Below, one piece after another: positions 11,860 to 23,636 of a DNA stretch of 64,000 nucleotides. Made by a program: the position numbers and the translations under genes. The DNA is from Lateolabrax maculatus. Lineage: Eukaryota; Chordata; Actinopteri; Acropomatiformes; Lateolabracidae. The notes under the pieces were generated by a model. The model saw nothing but the letters and a program-made list of their open reading frames with translations, was not told where the DNA came from and made no database searches. Position 1 is the stretch's first letter. Each line of letters begins with the position of its first letter. The stretch covers positions 4,616,001 through 4,680,000 of the forward strand of contig CM062208.1 of the NCBI GenBank assembly GCA_031216445.1. Reading direction: 5' to 3'.

Positions 11860-12400
11860 GGCCTCCAGTCTCGCTCCGCTTAAGGTTATTAATCAAAGCC
11901 GTGGTTTGGTGGAACTACGACTTTCAAAACAGTAGATTTCTCTTCTCAGATCTGCTCTGGGCTGCTTTTCGGGGCCCATACATCATATCAGAGCCTGGGA
12001 GTCCTGGAGTGGCCCACTGACATCTCTCTCACCAAGGGGGCTGATGAGCACGGTCACCACCATTTTACTGTGCCAGTTTCAACACATCTCAAAACCACCT
12101 CTGGGAGCGTCGCTGCTCGCCCCGCTGTGAATTACCATCAGCTCTTTGTGGGCCGGGAGAGAGCTCCAGATCTGACCGTGGCTGCTCCGAGCTGGGCCTT
12201 CAGATGGAGGATTTTCGCAGCTCTCCCGCTGGAAGTTGGACACACAGGATCCAGTGTTCTTCTTCTGTCCTGGGCGCCCCATGCACCCCATTAACACCGG
12301 CATCATGCTGAAATGCACCTTGACACACCTTCCCCCCACTCTTCGTATCTTTCTCCATCTCTGTCTTTCTCTCACTTTGGGACCTGTTAACGCTGGCGAC
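11860..12400. promoter_or_regulatory. Candidate conserved non-coding block in WARS2 intron 1
   Basis: GC-balanced unique sequence with open frames on both strands (for example 12070-12294 plus and 12079-12414 minus) that do not resemble any protein I know. Two-strand openness over the same bases argues against a real exon. Held as a possible regulatory block only. Confidence 0.22.
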
Positions 12401-12779
12401 CAACAGAGCTGCACTTCAGTGAGGTATCAAATAGGAAATGGGGTTTACTGTATTACCCCCCACCCCCCACTTATTCCTCAAAACATGTGTGTGCACGTGT
12501 GTGTGTGTTAAGCCAATGTGGGAACACACCACAGCTTGAAACAAAGTGCATATGACCACAGAGGAAAAACATACACACAAATGAATGCATCTAAACACAC
12601 AGAGGCTACAAAATTAAGAAATGGATTGGTGGATAAACCAGGAGGAAGAAGAAAGAAAAAAGAAAAAAGAATGTGATGGAGAAGGCCATGTGGTACAAAA
12701 AATAAATAAGAATAAAAGTGTGACTATAGCCCAGTTAAGACCTGGGCACTATTTTCCTCCCAGAGAGTGTGTTGGAGGG

Positions 12780-13180
12780 GGAGCAGAGGGGAAGGCCAAA
12801 AAGGAGCGTTTGATTAAATCTGCGGTTGACGTGTGGGACAGGTGAGATTGATGAGGTTCCTCTGAGTTTCACACTGTGCGGAGAGCGGGGGTACAGGAAC
12901 AGAACGCTGCAGTGTGGCGGGCCAGGGCTCGGGGCCCGCTCGCGCCGTGGGGTCCCTCGGCTGATTAATGGGACTGGAGGCCCTTCAAAAACAGCACTCC
13001 CCGCAGACAGGGCCCGACGGTGCTCCAAAAATAACCAGGCATGGGAGGCAGCCCCAGCCTGCAGCCCTAACAGGCTGCAGCTTCTGAAGGAAGCAGACTT
13101 CAATACGGCCTGGAGGCAGATAACCGAGAGGAGCAGTGCCTACCCAGGACAGGAAGCTGTAATGTGGCTCATTAGAAACT
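12780..13180. promoter_or_regulatory. Candidate GC-rich non-coding block in WARS2 intron 1
   Basis: The segment is locally GC-rich with several CpG-containing stretches (about 12890-12960), surrounded by A-rich sequence. Open frames exist on both strands without recognisable content. It could be an intronic CpG-rich regulatory element or an alternative promoter; neither can be shown here. Confidence 0.22.
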
Positions 13181-14479
13181 AAACGTTTAATGACTTTTCT
13201 AGTTTATGGGAAGTGACAAACACTGACAGCTGATAAGGTTTCATATTACCCGTTGACGTAATTAAATGCAACAAGTGCAAGAATCTGCAACGACTTACTG
13301 TTCGTGTTGGTTTAAAAGTTGAGAAGTTAAAGGTGAGGAATGGATATTTGAACATCTACAGCTCCTTGACCAATGAGTAAAATCTGTTCTACTCTTTCAA
13401 AAGGTCAAGAATTAACTTTATATCTCAGTGACTTTGAAACTATTGGAAACAGATATCAGGAAAATACTAACTTTCATGTCGCAGTCTATTGGATCAAAAC
13501 CTCTTTAAGTGGGCATTCAGACCAAACACTGCACCGCACCCCTGTTGCTTCAAGTACCGGAAATACAAACCAGGAAATCCGGCTTGAATAAAGGATCCAT
13601 GACTTTATAGCCAAAAAGGATTTACAACTCTGGAAAGTTATTATGGCAGGAAAAAAAAAAACACGTTAAAAAGAGTAAGAGAGTTGAGAGTTGAGGCAAA
13701 ACTTGAGCTGTATAACCAATCGATCTAATCTAAAATCAACAAGTTACAAATTAGGCCTGATGATCAGCTGTATTATTTACACCAGTTTTATCCATTTTCT
13801 CACAAAGGACTATTCAGCTTAAAATATCTGTCTAAACCAAAGCAGTAAGCCTACAATATGTCCATGATCACATGTAAAGCAGCTGTGTGCAGCTGGAAAA
13901 GCCAAGACGAGCTTATTTCAAATGCAGCCTTTTTCACTGTTAAATAAACACATTCATGCCAGAGCTACTTGTTTCCATTCAGTAGGTCTTTCCAAATTGT
14001 TTCAAATAGTTTCATTATACCACTTCCTTCTTCTGTGTTGACAATGGACATGTTTAATTTTGTTTCACTTGCAGGAGACAAATGACTGACAGGAGAGCTA
14101 ATAATACCCGAAAAACACATAAAAGTCACAAGACAGCAAAAAATAACCTGCACGCACTTCATACATTTATCAGTATGTAATTATGGTAACACTCACGGCA
14201 ATCTGTAATTTCCCCCTGCAAAAGGCAATGTCTGTTGACTTGAGCGCAGCTCAAAAGGCACGATACCAGATACTTGGTACATTTTAATTAAAAATGTCAG
14301 TCGCACAGAAAAAGGTGCTGGATCAGGCATGGACTAAAACACAGGAGAACTAGTTAGATTCCCCAGGCACCACCGTGAGCACACAGCTACAGATTGATTC
14401 TGTAATTCAACTTAGCTAGATATGATTTTTTTTTAAAAGAGGGAATATGTTGACATATGGGATAGTTTTAAGAAATGGA

Positions 14480-14880
14480 TAATGTGCAAGCGTCTGAGTG
14501 AAGGCCCTGGCTGGAGAATGACTACGACAGACCTAATTACACAGAGAGGACTGCTGAGAATTAGCTGGCTTTTCTGACAGTTGAAAATAAATCGGGCGGT
14601 TAATGAACATCCTCAAAGGGGAGGCCATGTTTCCTCGCTCTCGTCGGCCTCTCCCATGTGGTGCGGGAGCCGCTCTAATGGTTTTAGCGGACACCCGAGT
14701 AAGTGAATTTGGAGCCGAGGAGAACAGAGAGGCAAATTAGAAGTCACTTCCTCTTTCCTGGAGCCCGGGGCTGACATGACTGATATCAGTCAATAACAGG
14801 ACCACAGGCGAGGGACGGCTGGACGGGGAGCCCCAGATTTACAGCTGACATAAGGCTGAAGGTTAGTGTGAGGCAGTAGG
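14480..14880. promoter_or_regulatory. Candidate conserved non-coding block in WARS2 intron 1
   Basis: About 400 bp of repeat-free sequence with homeodomain-type cores (CCTAATTACAC, GAATTAGCTGG, GGTTAATGAAC, CAAATTAGAAG) and the palindromic TGATATCA within CTGATATCAG near 14780. It resembles vertebrate developmental enhancers in texture. Evidence is by eye only. Confidence 0.28.
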
Positions 14881-15289
14881 GCTGTAGAGAGTACACGACT
14901 TTCTATTCAACTCGACATTATTAGTTGTGTTATGTTCAAGCTTTATCAAATTAGATTCAAGACTTCTTGAGACCACTGTACATCAACAAGAATGGAGGAC
15001 AAAACTAGACATCTTTTGCTATAGAAAAAGAACGGACATCACTACATTTGCAGGACTGAAGACAAAAACATTGTATTTAAGACCCCTTCAGGACCTGATT
15101 TCTAGATAACATAATCCAAGACATGTCAAGACTTTCCCATGATTTGCAGACATCGAGTTGTGGTTCATTGTAGTCGTTATAGAAAAACATGTAAATGATA
15201 TGTTTTCTGGCTGCGGTTTGTACATTAGCTATTTGAAGATTGCTTTTGGCTGAGGGGGCTTGCACTGCGTATTATTTTTGGCTCTTCAT

Positions 15290-15600
15290 AAACTTAAAGG
15301 GGTAACCTAGCACTTTGGTATTTCTCTTCCATAAAGCTGGGGAAATACACAAGAAAATAGTCCTACATTTCCCATAATGCAACTCAAAAGTGTATTTTAT
15401 TTAACCATCCCTTCCTCCCAGTTTTTGACACAAGCTTCCTGATAAAAATGTGTAGGCTCCAAGCCCAAGACATGATAACCCTGATGACATCACCGGGGTA
15501 ATTCTCTCACACTTGACAAACTTCAGAGCTACAGAAGACATAACAAAACAGGGGTAGTACCTAAAGTGTGAAATAACAAGTTCAGGGTCCCTTCAGTAAT
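15290..15600. repeat. Probable degenerate dispersed repeat
   Basis: Contains CATTTCCCATAATGCAACTC and GATGACATCACCGGGGTAAT with CTCACACTTGAC, phrases I associate with percomorph interspersed repeats. Boundaries and family are uncertain. Confidence 0.35.
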
Positions 15601-16899
15601 TTAGAAAACTTTTTTTTTAAACTGTTTGACTAATCAATAATGACAATAACTGTGCAGCCCCAGTTTAAACTATTCACCCGTGATGTCTCTCTCTATGAAA
15701 AGTAGCTGCGAAAATGAACATAATCTACATTAATGTGTGTGAAAACAAGGTTGTGTCACCCAGTCAATACACAGGACTGCAAAAAAAACAGCTGACCACA
15801 CCAAATTACGACAGGTTTTCTCACTGATATCTGCTGTTATGAGCAGCGATTAACAGCAAATTTTAACTACAGAGGAGACTTTGAAACGCAAACTACAGCT
15901 GTCTCACAAACATTCCTCCCAAAATTCAAAGCATCTAACAAAGGTCACACTTCATCTTTGTGTCAGTTCATTGAGGCTCAGTGACTTTTTAAACACATTT
16001 TCCAGTGCAGAAAAACCTCCAGAATGCGTCTTGTTTGACGCACATCACACCTCAGGGCATTGTGAGCGTTCTGTGTTTGCACTCAGCCTTCCACATTTGG
16101 AGAAAATTAAAACAAATGAAAACCAACACTTCATTTCTGATGTTATTGCTGGTAATGAAGCACTGCTGTGATGCTTTTTTGAGTCTCCCACTTCCAGCCC
16201 TTCCTCCCCTCTCGTCGCACACCTCTCCGGCCTCTCCAGAGACTTTGCCTTAACAAAATACAGACGGGACGGCGGTGAACACGCATACTGTATTACAGCT
16301 CGTACATCAACCAGCAACAGGGCTTTGGGCAGATGGTTGAGGTTTTTAACTGCACCGTAATGCAAGAACAGCTCAATAATTAGCATCGTTGTTATACTGA
16401 AACACACTGGTTATTCTTACGTGTGCCAGGGGACTCGTAGTTTGCCTTAACACCCCATTTGCTTCTCCAAAGCAGCCGTGCAACGATAGGAAACCTTAAG
16501 CTGAGTTATAGTAGGCGCGTTTCTTAAAATCCACTGAAGTAAAAAAGGTAGACTCAAACAGTGTTACTGAGGACATGATGTCACATGGTAGACTAGGAAA
16601 GGAAACTGCAACAAATAAACTCAAGATGGACAAGAAAAAAGTTTCAGTCACAAATAAAAGCTGCTACACACTCAAGAATGAACAATTAAGAATGTGATGG
16701 GGCCACTCAGAGCTGAGAGGGAAATGCCCAAAATAGAATAATGCAAAAAAGGTGGGATTTAAACTAATGCAGAAATCGTAAAAAATCCTTGATATCGAAT
16801 AATAACAATATAATTTGGGGATTTTTTAAAACCTAAGCCTAATCTTAAGTCAAATTTAATCAATGTATCACATTTAATTCATGTGATGACATGTTGTAA

Positions 16900-17340
16900 T
16901 CATTTTTTACAGAGAACCACATTTTGCTTCAACTTCAGTTTATGATTGCCTCCATTTCCCAGAATGCCTTTCCCCCAGGGATTGGGCGTAACCATGTTTG
17001 CTTTCATCTGCACTCTAGGAGGAAAAAAAAAAACTTCACTCTTTGATTCTGAGCGACTGACACCAAAGCTGACGGTTACCGTTGAGGTTTTAAGTCTCTG
17101 AAAACACTTTCTGCTGTCAAACTAGATGCAGCTGCTTTAAATACCAAAACTTCCTGCTACAAAAAAAGGAAGAAGAGGAAGAGTTACTTTATTAAAGGGA
17201 AACCTTGCCGACTTTCAACATAACCCTTATCTATCCAAAATCAGCGATATAGTGTGAAAAACAGCTGCACTTTTTACCGTTGTTCTCTGTCTCGCAGCTG
17301 CAAAATCTGTTGTCCTTCCCTACTTCGGAAAGATAGAGTT
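16900..17340. repeat. Probable degenerate dispersed repeat
   Basis: Contains CATTTCCCAGAATGCCTTTC, AACATAACCCTTATCTATCC and ATATAGTGTGAAAAACAGC followed by CTGCACTTTTTACCG, again phrases I associate from memory with percomorph repeats. Ends are not defined. Confidence 0.38.
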
Positions 17341-17409
17341 TTTCTTTAATCCCCTAACAGGGAAATTCTTTCTTCACACACACACACAGGCCGAAATACA
17401 AACATGCAC

Positions 17410-17600
17410 AGGACCTATAGACATTCAAAGAGGGGAGAAATGGTAGAGTGATGGGCTGCCATGAAGCGGCGTGCATTGCTCAAGGGAACCTTGGCAGTGC
17501 CCAGGAGGTGGACTGGCACACTCCTCACTGTGGTCCGTGCTGGACTGGAACCGGCCGGTTCCCGAGCAAAGTCCCGACGGACTGAGCTCCCGCCGCCCCT
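17410..17600 (-). repeat. Degenerate dispersed repeat with tRNA B-box-like motif
   Basis: TTGCTCAAGGGAACCTTGGC, AGTGCCCAGGAGGTGGACTG, GGACTGGAACCGGCCGGTTC and GACGGACTGAGCTCCCGCCG occur in the order typical of a common teleost repeat (...GGACTCGAACCGGCGACC...GGACTGAGCTACTGCCGCCC). On the minus strand GGTTCCAGTCC resembles a polymerase III B box. Minus-strand open frames across it (17415-17612) are repeat-derived, not genes. Confidence 0.55.
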
Positions 17601-17839
17601 CGAGTTCCACAAATATTACCTACATATGTACCAGTAACAGTTTGGAGAGACTGTTACACTGAAAGCAATGGATTAACCCTAAAAATACCACTTTTCTACT
17701 GCATATGTGGTGAAGATGTGCTGCACTTTGGCTCCCTGCCCAGGAGAAACTTTGGATGATTGAATTCTTGCACTCAGCTGCTGCTGGTCGACTCCACGAA
17801 TAACAAGCAAAAAAGGTGAGAACGTGCACATCCAACAGT

Positions 17840-17990
17840 TAAGTAAAAGGTGCAGGACAAAAAACAGCAACAGAGGAAAAGAAGAGGTCGTCTGCACACT
17901 TGAGTTTTTATTAGTTTCAACCTGCAAAGTCTTCATCAGGCAAACATAACATTTGCTTGACGAAGAGCTTGCAGATCAAAACATTCCTCT
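17840..17990 (-). repeat. Probable degenerate MITE-like repeat
   Basis: On the minus strand TTTGCCTGATGAAGACTTTG and GGTTGAAACTAATAAAAACT follow the TGATGAAG...GTTGAAAC...AATAAAA pattern of many teleost repeats. CTTCATCAGGCAAA and TTTGCTTGACGAAG around 17927-17962 also form an imperfect inverted repeat. Confidence 0.4.
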
Positions 17991-19404
17991 CAGACTACAC
18001 AGAAGGGCCATAATGCTGTGATTAGGTTCCCCGGGTACAAAACTGACATTTTTAACACATAATCAGCAGTTAGTCAATCATTGAGTAACTTTATATCAGC
18101 CAGTTGTGATTGTTAATCACTTAATTCACCATAAATGACAAATTAAATTCATACTGAAGACTATTGTTATAAATTCCTCAATACTTGTGCCAATAACATC
18201 ATTTTTTCAATATTTTAGTTTGAAGAATGTAAAACATTTCTACAAATCAATTTTTTCATATAACACAATATACCAAACTTCTCAGAGCATCAGTGATTTA
18301 TTTTATCTTAACACAAGCAGCGATACAAGAACTTAATGTGCCCGAAATGCCTTAAATGCCTAAATATAATACAGTTTAAAATAAGCAAAGTAGCCTTATC
18401 TATAACAACAAATCTGATTAAAGAAAAAAATAAACAAGACCCAGAACCTCACAGAGCATTCAATGCCAGATTTTGATACTTCACAATTTTTTCATAATCA
18501 ATGCTATGGACAACTACAGCGCACTGTAGTTTAATGAAGGTGCATGTTTTAATAGTAGAAGCATGAAAATGATATAATCTGTGATCTGTACGTTCTGGCT
18601 CGTCTCAACAAATGTAAAATGAAAATGTACAACTGATACTGGATTTTGGAAGCTGATACTAATATTAACATTTTAATGTTTTATAAAAAACTTGATAATA
18701 TCTTGGTTGCTTTCTATTTTTGTACTTTATTATATAAAAAATACCGTAAATCTGATTATTACAGAATCCTGTTGAAGGCCTAAAGCGTTTGGTGAAAACA
18801 GCGCGGTGAACCGGTGTGAGGAGTTGTGCGACTTCTTTTAACTGTGTTGGACTCACGCTGGTCTGCATCTCGTTGTGTGTGCAAAGTAAGAAATGATTGT
18901 CAACCTGTGACCAAGATATGCATGATTGAAAACATAAACTTTGTGTCAGTGCGATCTGGCAGACAAACTATTTAAAAGTGACAATATTTCTATATTATTT
19001 AAAACATGTCTTTGGCTTTGAATACTCCAGTTTCACTAACACAAACTTGGGTTGATGCATTTCTGAAAGAGACAACTCTGTTTTCACTTGCTCGATTGTA
19101 TGATTCAAACATCGAGGACTTGGGGCATGAATAACACCAGTTTAGCCGAGTTTTAGAAAGGAAAATAGAGACACAGAGACCCTCCAGTAAAGCAGAGCTG
19201 GTACTGTTCACTGAGCTGTATAAAGAACTGGTTTTTGAGCTGTTCAAACTCAGTGAGTACTGCTTCTTTCTTCTACGCTGAAGCTGGTGAAAACCTACCT
19301 CGGCTCCACCATAACCGATGAGAGATTGAGCAATCTGAGTGTATTGAAGCATTGAGCCAAGCAGGACAAAGGCTTTGAATCTTGACTCATTTGTGGACCA
19401 CAGA

Positions 19405-19538
19405 AAACATGTTGTAAGGTGAAATAAAAAAATAAAAAAGGAAAATACAGGCTGGGCTGCAGAGATCCTTTAGTACTTAAAGGGCTTCTGCAGCCCAGCC
19501 TGTATTTTCCTTCTTTATTTCAGCTTACAACATGTTTT
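19405..19538. repeat. Long near-perfect inverted repeat (hairpin, ~60-bp arms) near WARS2 exon 1
   Basis: The left arm begins ACATGTTGTAAGGTGAAATA and ends with GGAAAATACAGGCTGGGCTG; the right arm is its reverse complement, ending TACAACATGT. The two arms share two long matched blocks. One is 25 bp (GGAAAATACAGG joined to CTGGGCTGCAG and neighbours); the other is the outer ACATGTTGTAAG with one mismatch following. The left arm has an extra A-rich insertion of about 9 bp. The loop is about 15-20 bp. This looks like a snapback MITE or a recent inverted duplication. It lies in intron 1, 385 bp from the end of exon 1. Confidence 0.9.
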
Positions 19539-19922
19539 TTTTGGCAAACTCCATTGAGTTGCAGCAAAGAATGTGCTTTATTTTGTTTTTAATATTGAAA
19601 TTTAATAATATTATAACTGAAACAAATACCAATCTTGTCAGAGATGTCAAACAAGATGTCAGCCTCATATATCTCACCGCTAAAAGGTCAGAAAAGTCCA
19701 TTCATCTTAAAAACAGTGTTATTTCCTTGCCTGCTTCCGCCTCAAAGGTCACTACTCATTCAAACAGTGTGTTAATAAGAACAACTGTGTGTTTCTAAAC
19801 ATAAGAAGCTGAAAGTGGTTAAACATGCAGTGAAGAAAGACAGTAACGTGTCGGCGGACAGTCAGACTCACTCCAGCTGACACACAAAAGAGTTAGTGAC
19901 ATGTTTTCACCGCAGGACGTAC

Positions 19923-20015
19923 CTTGTTTCCCGTGGAGAGTTTTCTTTTTGGAGAATTGAACTTCTGAATGAACCCGAAGAGACGTTTCAGGTTAGTCCG
20001 CACGGGCAGCGCCAT
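19923..20015 (-). CDS. wars2: WARS2 coding exon 1 (start codon and mitochondrial targeting peptide)
   Basis: On the minus strand the ATG at 20015-20013 opens 31 codons: MALPVRTNLKRLFGFIQ, then KFNSPKRKLSTGNK. The peptide has no acidic residue and has eight Arg or Lys residues spaced among hydrophobic ones, as expected for an amphipathic mitochondrial presequence. It is followed by donor AAG|GTACGT. The exon ends in phase 0 and exon 2 begins in phase 0, giving ...[16 protein letters not shown]. The start sits in CCAAGATGGCGCTG, a good Kozak context that is also a YY1-type AAGATGGCG motif. No upstream in-frame ATG is preferred. The assignment rests on phase, position, presequence character and lack of any competitor; the presequence itself is not conserved between species. 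Confidence 0.88.
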
Positions 20016-20110
20016 CTTGGATTATGGCTTCGCACTACGGTGGCTTTGAAAGGACAAAAGGCGAACGGCCGCCTTTCGGCTGTTTAACAAGGACAGTGAG
20101 AGTGAGGTGA
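20008..20110 (-). promoter_or_regulatory. wars2: WARS2 promoter / 5' leader region with YY1-type motif and hairpin
   Basis: Just upstream of the start codon is a short CpG-containing stretch. The motif CAAGATGGCGC over the ATG matches the YY1 site that marks many TATA-less housekeeping and mitochondrial-protein genes. AAAGGCG-AACGGC-CGCCTTT at 20057-20076 can form a perfect 7-bp hairpin 42-61 nt before the ATG. No TATA box is seen. The transcription start cannot be fixed from sequence. Confidence 0.5.
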
Positions 20111-21624
20111 CAACAAATACTGAGGTCATAATAAAGGTCATGACATAGAGACTCGAAATGGTCATTATTATATAAATAAATAATATAATTATATGTAATA
20201 AATAACCATATTAAAAAAATAATAAATAAGGGAAACATGTAATATGTTTCATATATATATTGCATAGTAGTTAAATGTTTTCCCTTGTTCAGCTTTGTTG
20301 TCCTTGTTTTTAGCTGTATGTCTGTTTCTGTGAAAGTACACTGAGAGTCAAATTCCTTCTATGCCTGCAAATACTTTGCCAATACAGCTAACATTTAATT
20401 TTTTAAACTCATCATTATTAAATAAATGTTACTTTATGCTGCTACTTTTTGACTTTTTTGTGTTAAAAGCAGTATATTTATTTTATTTTTTATTTTATTT
20501 CAGAATGTCTTTATCAATGTCTGTCATCAGAATCTCTTATTTACTGATTCAACGATGAACACTTTGGGTCTCCAAACCAGGATGAACCAGGAAAAGAAAA
20601 ATAAGATCGGCAGCCACTTTCCAAATTCAGTTTCTCTGCCTCCTCCTGTTTCCTTCTTCGTTAAGAGATACATTACCCGCCACTCAGAAAGTTACAGATT
20701 TTAGTTTTGAGTATCAATGAGTGAGAGTTTCATTGAATTAATATCCGATATACTCTGGATAACTGATTGATATAACACTAATCAAGTCTCAAGTCTCAAG
20801 TCTTCTCTATAAAGTGCAGTGCAGAAACATCACAGTCATTAGCTCGTAGCACCAATAAAAAAGGAGACCGAATGGATATCACATTATGAGAGGGAAAAAA
20901 GGATATGCAGACAGTTGCTTAAACTAAAAAACGTATAACATCTTTTCAGAAAATTCAGCCACTGGGTCATCCATCTGAAAACTACCCAGGACCTTGTTTT
21001 CTCTTTGCTGAACTGTACACCAGCTGCCTGCTCTGCTCTGTATGCACGTCTGAGCCCTGTGCAGCCTATGGAAGAGGAAGATATGCAAAAACACACTCTA
21101 CCACCACCACATGTACAGTATAGGCTATAGAAATGTGTCAGACATGTGCGGTTTCCTCATTGTCTGAGGTCTCTATGTTAATTGGGTGGTGTTGTGTCTA
21201 GCCTGGCTGCTTCCTTAACAACTGAACTTTCCCAGGGAGCAGCTGCAGAATGCCTCTATTCCATACCTTCCCTCATTACAAAGTGGCGATATATATACTA
21301 TAAGTGATTATGCTACACGCTGGGTAAGGTTACAATATGTTTGCAGGGCACACTGGCCGCTCACAGTCCTTGAGACCTCTTGTTTCTCAGACATCTGCTC
21401 CTGATTTTTTTCCCTCCACATTTTTGCATCTGGTTACATTTGCAGCACAAAATACAGACTATCATTCCATATTCATTATTATTTCCCGAGGCGCTGAGGC
21501 TGAAGCTCTTTGGTGCGTCAGATTTAGAGACCTGAGCCGGTTTGTTCTCTCACGCCTGGGTGATGGGAGATCTGGTCGGTGGAGCAGAGACTGACTGGTG
21601 GGAGATGGGCTTGTATGCCTGCTG

Positions 21625-21645
21625 GTGTGTGAGTGTGTGTGTGAG

Positions 21646-21683
<38 letters not shown>

Positions 21684-21688
21684 TGTGT
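21625..21688. repeat. (GT)n microsatellite with GA interruption
   Basis: About 64 bp of GT repeat interrupted by gagaga. Confidence 0.95.
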
Positions 21689-21844
21689 AAGCCTTCAGCT
21701 CCTGTTTCCTGGCCACCCAGTAGAGGTTGGTCCTCCTGCTCTTCGTCTCTTCTCTTCTTTTTTCTCCTGCCTCCTCTTTTCTTCTTAAACCAAGAGGAGG
21801 AGATTTTTCCTGCTTTGTATTTATTTATTTATTTATGTGTGTAT

Positions 21845-21930
21845 GACTGGGTTATATATAGCGCTGCGGCATGGTGGAGACTCTTACTGTCTATGGTTCA
21901 ATTCCCGCAGAGGTCAACAATAATAAAACA
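21845..21930 (+). repeat. Possible tRNA-derived SINE fragment
   Basis: GCGCTGCGGCATGGTGG and then TATGGTTCAATTCCCGCAGA resemble the A- and B-box halves of a tRNA-derived SINE head. It is short and degenerate. Confidence 0.35.
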
Positions 21931-23472
21931 TTTAAGCGTACAGTACAGGCACCTTGGATTAAAGCATTTACCAGAATAGTAATGTATATATATTTAGAGT
22001 CAGTCTTCATCATAATGTAATAATACATTAGCAAATCCAAATAACTTTCTTCAAACTATGTTTTTACAATACATTAAGCAGTTGAAATGGATGTCATATC
22101 AGTGGAAAACAATGCATTCATTTACTAACCTAAAAACTACTTCTTATAAAGAAAAAGTAAATAAATTTTCTGCAGATGTGTAAACAGAAATCGAAACAGG
22201 ATGAAAAAAATGCTCCATTAAAGTTGCCCTTTGGAGTTTGCTTGTAAACAAACGAAAGTTTACAGGCTGTGTTACTCACCACAATGTGTGTATCCTTGAG
22301 CTATAACAAACTTATTGAATGCATTTCCTTCCTTATAAAACATTTGCAAAGTATTTAAATTCCAGCATTGTTTACTGTACGTGCATGTTTACTTGCCAGC
22401 AGACTTTGTTTGTGTGTATTACTGTGTTTCCTGGTGCATTACCCTCACCTGTTGGTCAGTGGACAAATGTTTCATGTGTTGCTTCCATCTCACAGATCCA
22501 CATTGTCTTTTTAATACTTCGACTGGGAGCATCAAAGTTAACATTTTTCAAATTTACACACATGGCTTATAAATGAATAAAGAATTTTAAAAATGTAAAT
22601 AAATAAATGTAAGAATCATAATTTTGTGGCAAAACACATGCCACAATGTTGTGTTATGGCAATCAGAGAGTAGCAAAATGGACATTTATCACTGTGTTTT
22701 TTGCATACTGTCAACTTCTTCAGCACAGTGTAACTGTTGTACACTGATAGGCTTAAAAATGTATTTTTAGGAAGTAAATGTGGTGAGCTTTTTTAAGTCT
22801 TTGTTATTACTGGGAGTTAAAGTGTTAAAAACTGTCCATCACTCAATCTGAAGCAGAGAAGAAGAAACAGAAACTCAGCAGTCTGATCTCCAGAGAGGAG
22901 TGAGAGGCCATCCAGGTGATGAGTGAAGACTTTGTGCTTTCATCACAAATCCGCTCTCCTTTCACCATCAGGGTGATTCATTTTTTTTAATCCTCATCAC
23001 ACTCTCTGCACCTCCTGCTGCTGCTCCTCCTCCTCCAACCCAACTCCACATCTTAAATGCTTTTCTCACCTCCTCCTACCTCTTTCTCTGCCTTGTCATT
23101 CTTCTTCTGGTGCTTCCTTCATTACCTTATTCTCCTTCTCCTCATCCTTCCCTCAGTCTCCCCCTTCATACTTCTCCATCTCCATCAATCAAACCAGCCA
23201 TCAAATATGTACAATACTGGGATATATACATTATATATTCATACAGAACGTGTAAATATATACACACCACATTAGTCTAACTTTTAAAAACAAATTGAAA
23301 TATTTTCTCACACAGGCACACACATACTAACGCTGTGCAGCAGCCCTCCTGAGCTGAGGAGAGATGCTGGTAGGAAAGTCCGGCTGGTGGCGACCGACAC
23401 TCCACCTGTCATAATACAGCCAGGCAAGGCATGATGGGAGGATGGGGGGGCTGCTGAGTGAGGGGCCAAAGA

Positions 23473-23504
<32 letters not shown>

Positions 23505-23509
23505 TGTGT
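23473..23509. repeat. (GT)n(GA)n microsatellite
   Basis: A GT run passing into gagagagaga and back to gtgtgt. Confidence 0.93.
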
Positions 23510-23599
23510 TTTCTGGACTCTGGATCCTGACGCTGAAAGACAGGATCTCCCCTCTGACACTGTAGGCATTCGGAGTCCACAGGACGTCCACCACCCAAG

Positions 23600-23600
<1 letters not shown>

Positions 23601-23634
<34 letters not shown>

Positions 23635-23636
23635 AC
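23601..23636. repeat. (GGAT)n tetranucleotide microsatellite
   Basis: About nine GGAT units, one of them altered to GGAC, in a wider region rich in GGATGGA and GACAGACA words (23600-23790) that looks like a decayed longer array. Confidence 0.93.

Larger units (their letters stand above)
7423..19922 (-). other. wars2: WARS2 intron 1 (12.5 kb)
   Basis: The first intron runs from donor AAG|GTACGT after exon 1 to the exon 2 acceptor. It alternates degenerate dispersed repeats (about 8340-8540, 10290-10545, 15290-15600, 16900-17340, 17410-17600, 17840-17990) with GC-balanced, repeat-free blocks that look like conserved non-coding elements (7990-8330, 9300-9850, 11860-12400, 12780-13180, 14480-14880). 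The stretch 18000-19380 is plain AT-rich sequence in which I see nothing. No additional exon was recognised. Confidence 0.85.

Noticed and set aside
17415..17612. Possible tRNA gene from the B-box-like GGTTCCAGTCC
   Set aside because: No A box, cloverleaf or anticodon stem could be placed; it belongs to a dispersed repeat. No true tRNA or rRNA gene was seen anywhere in the window.
19405..19538. microRNA precursor interpretation of the long hairpin
   Set aside because: Arms are too long and too perfect for a typical pre-miRNA, and the outer part is A-rich; a repeat origin is more likely without small-RNA data.
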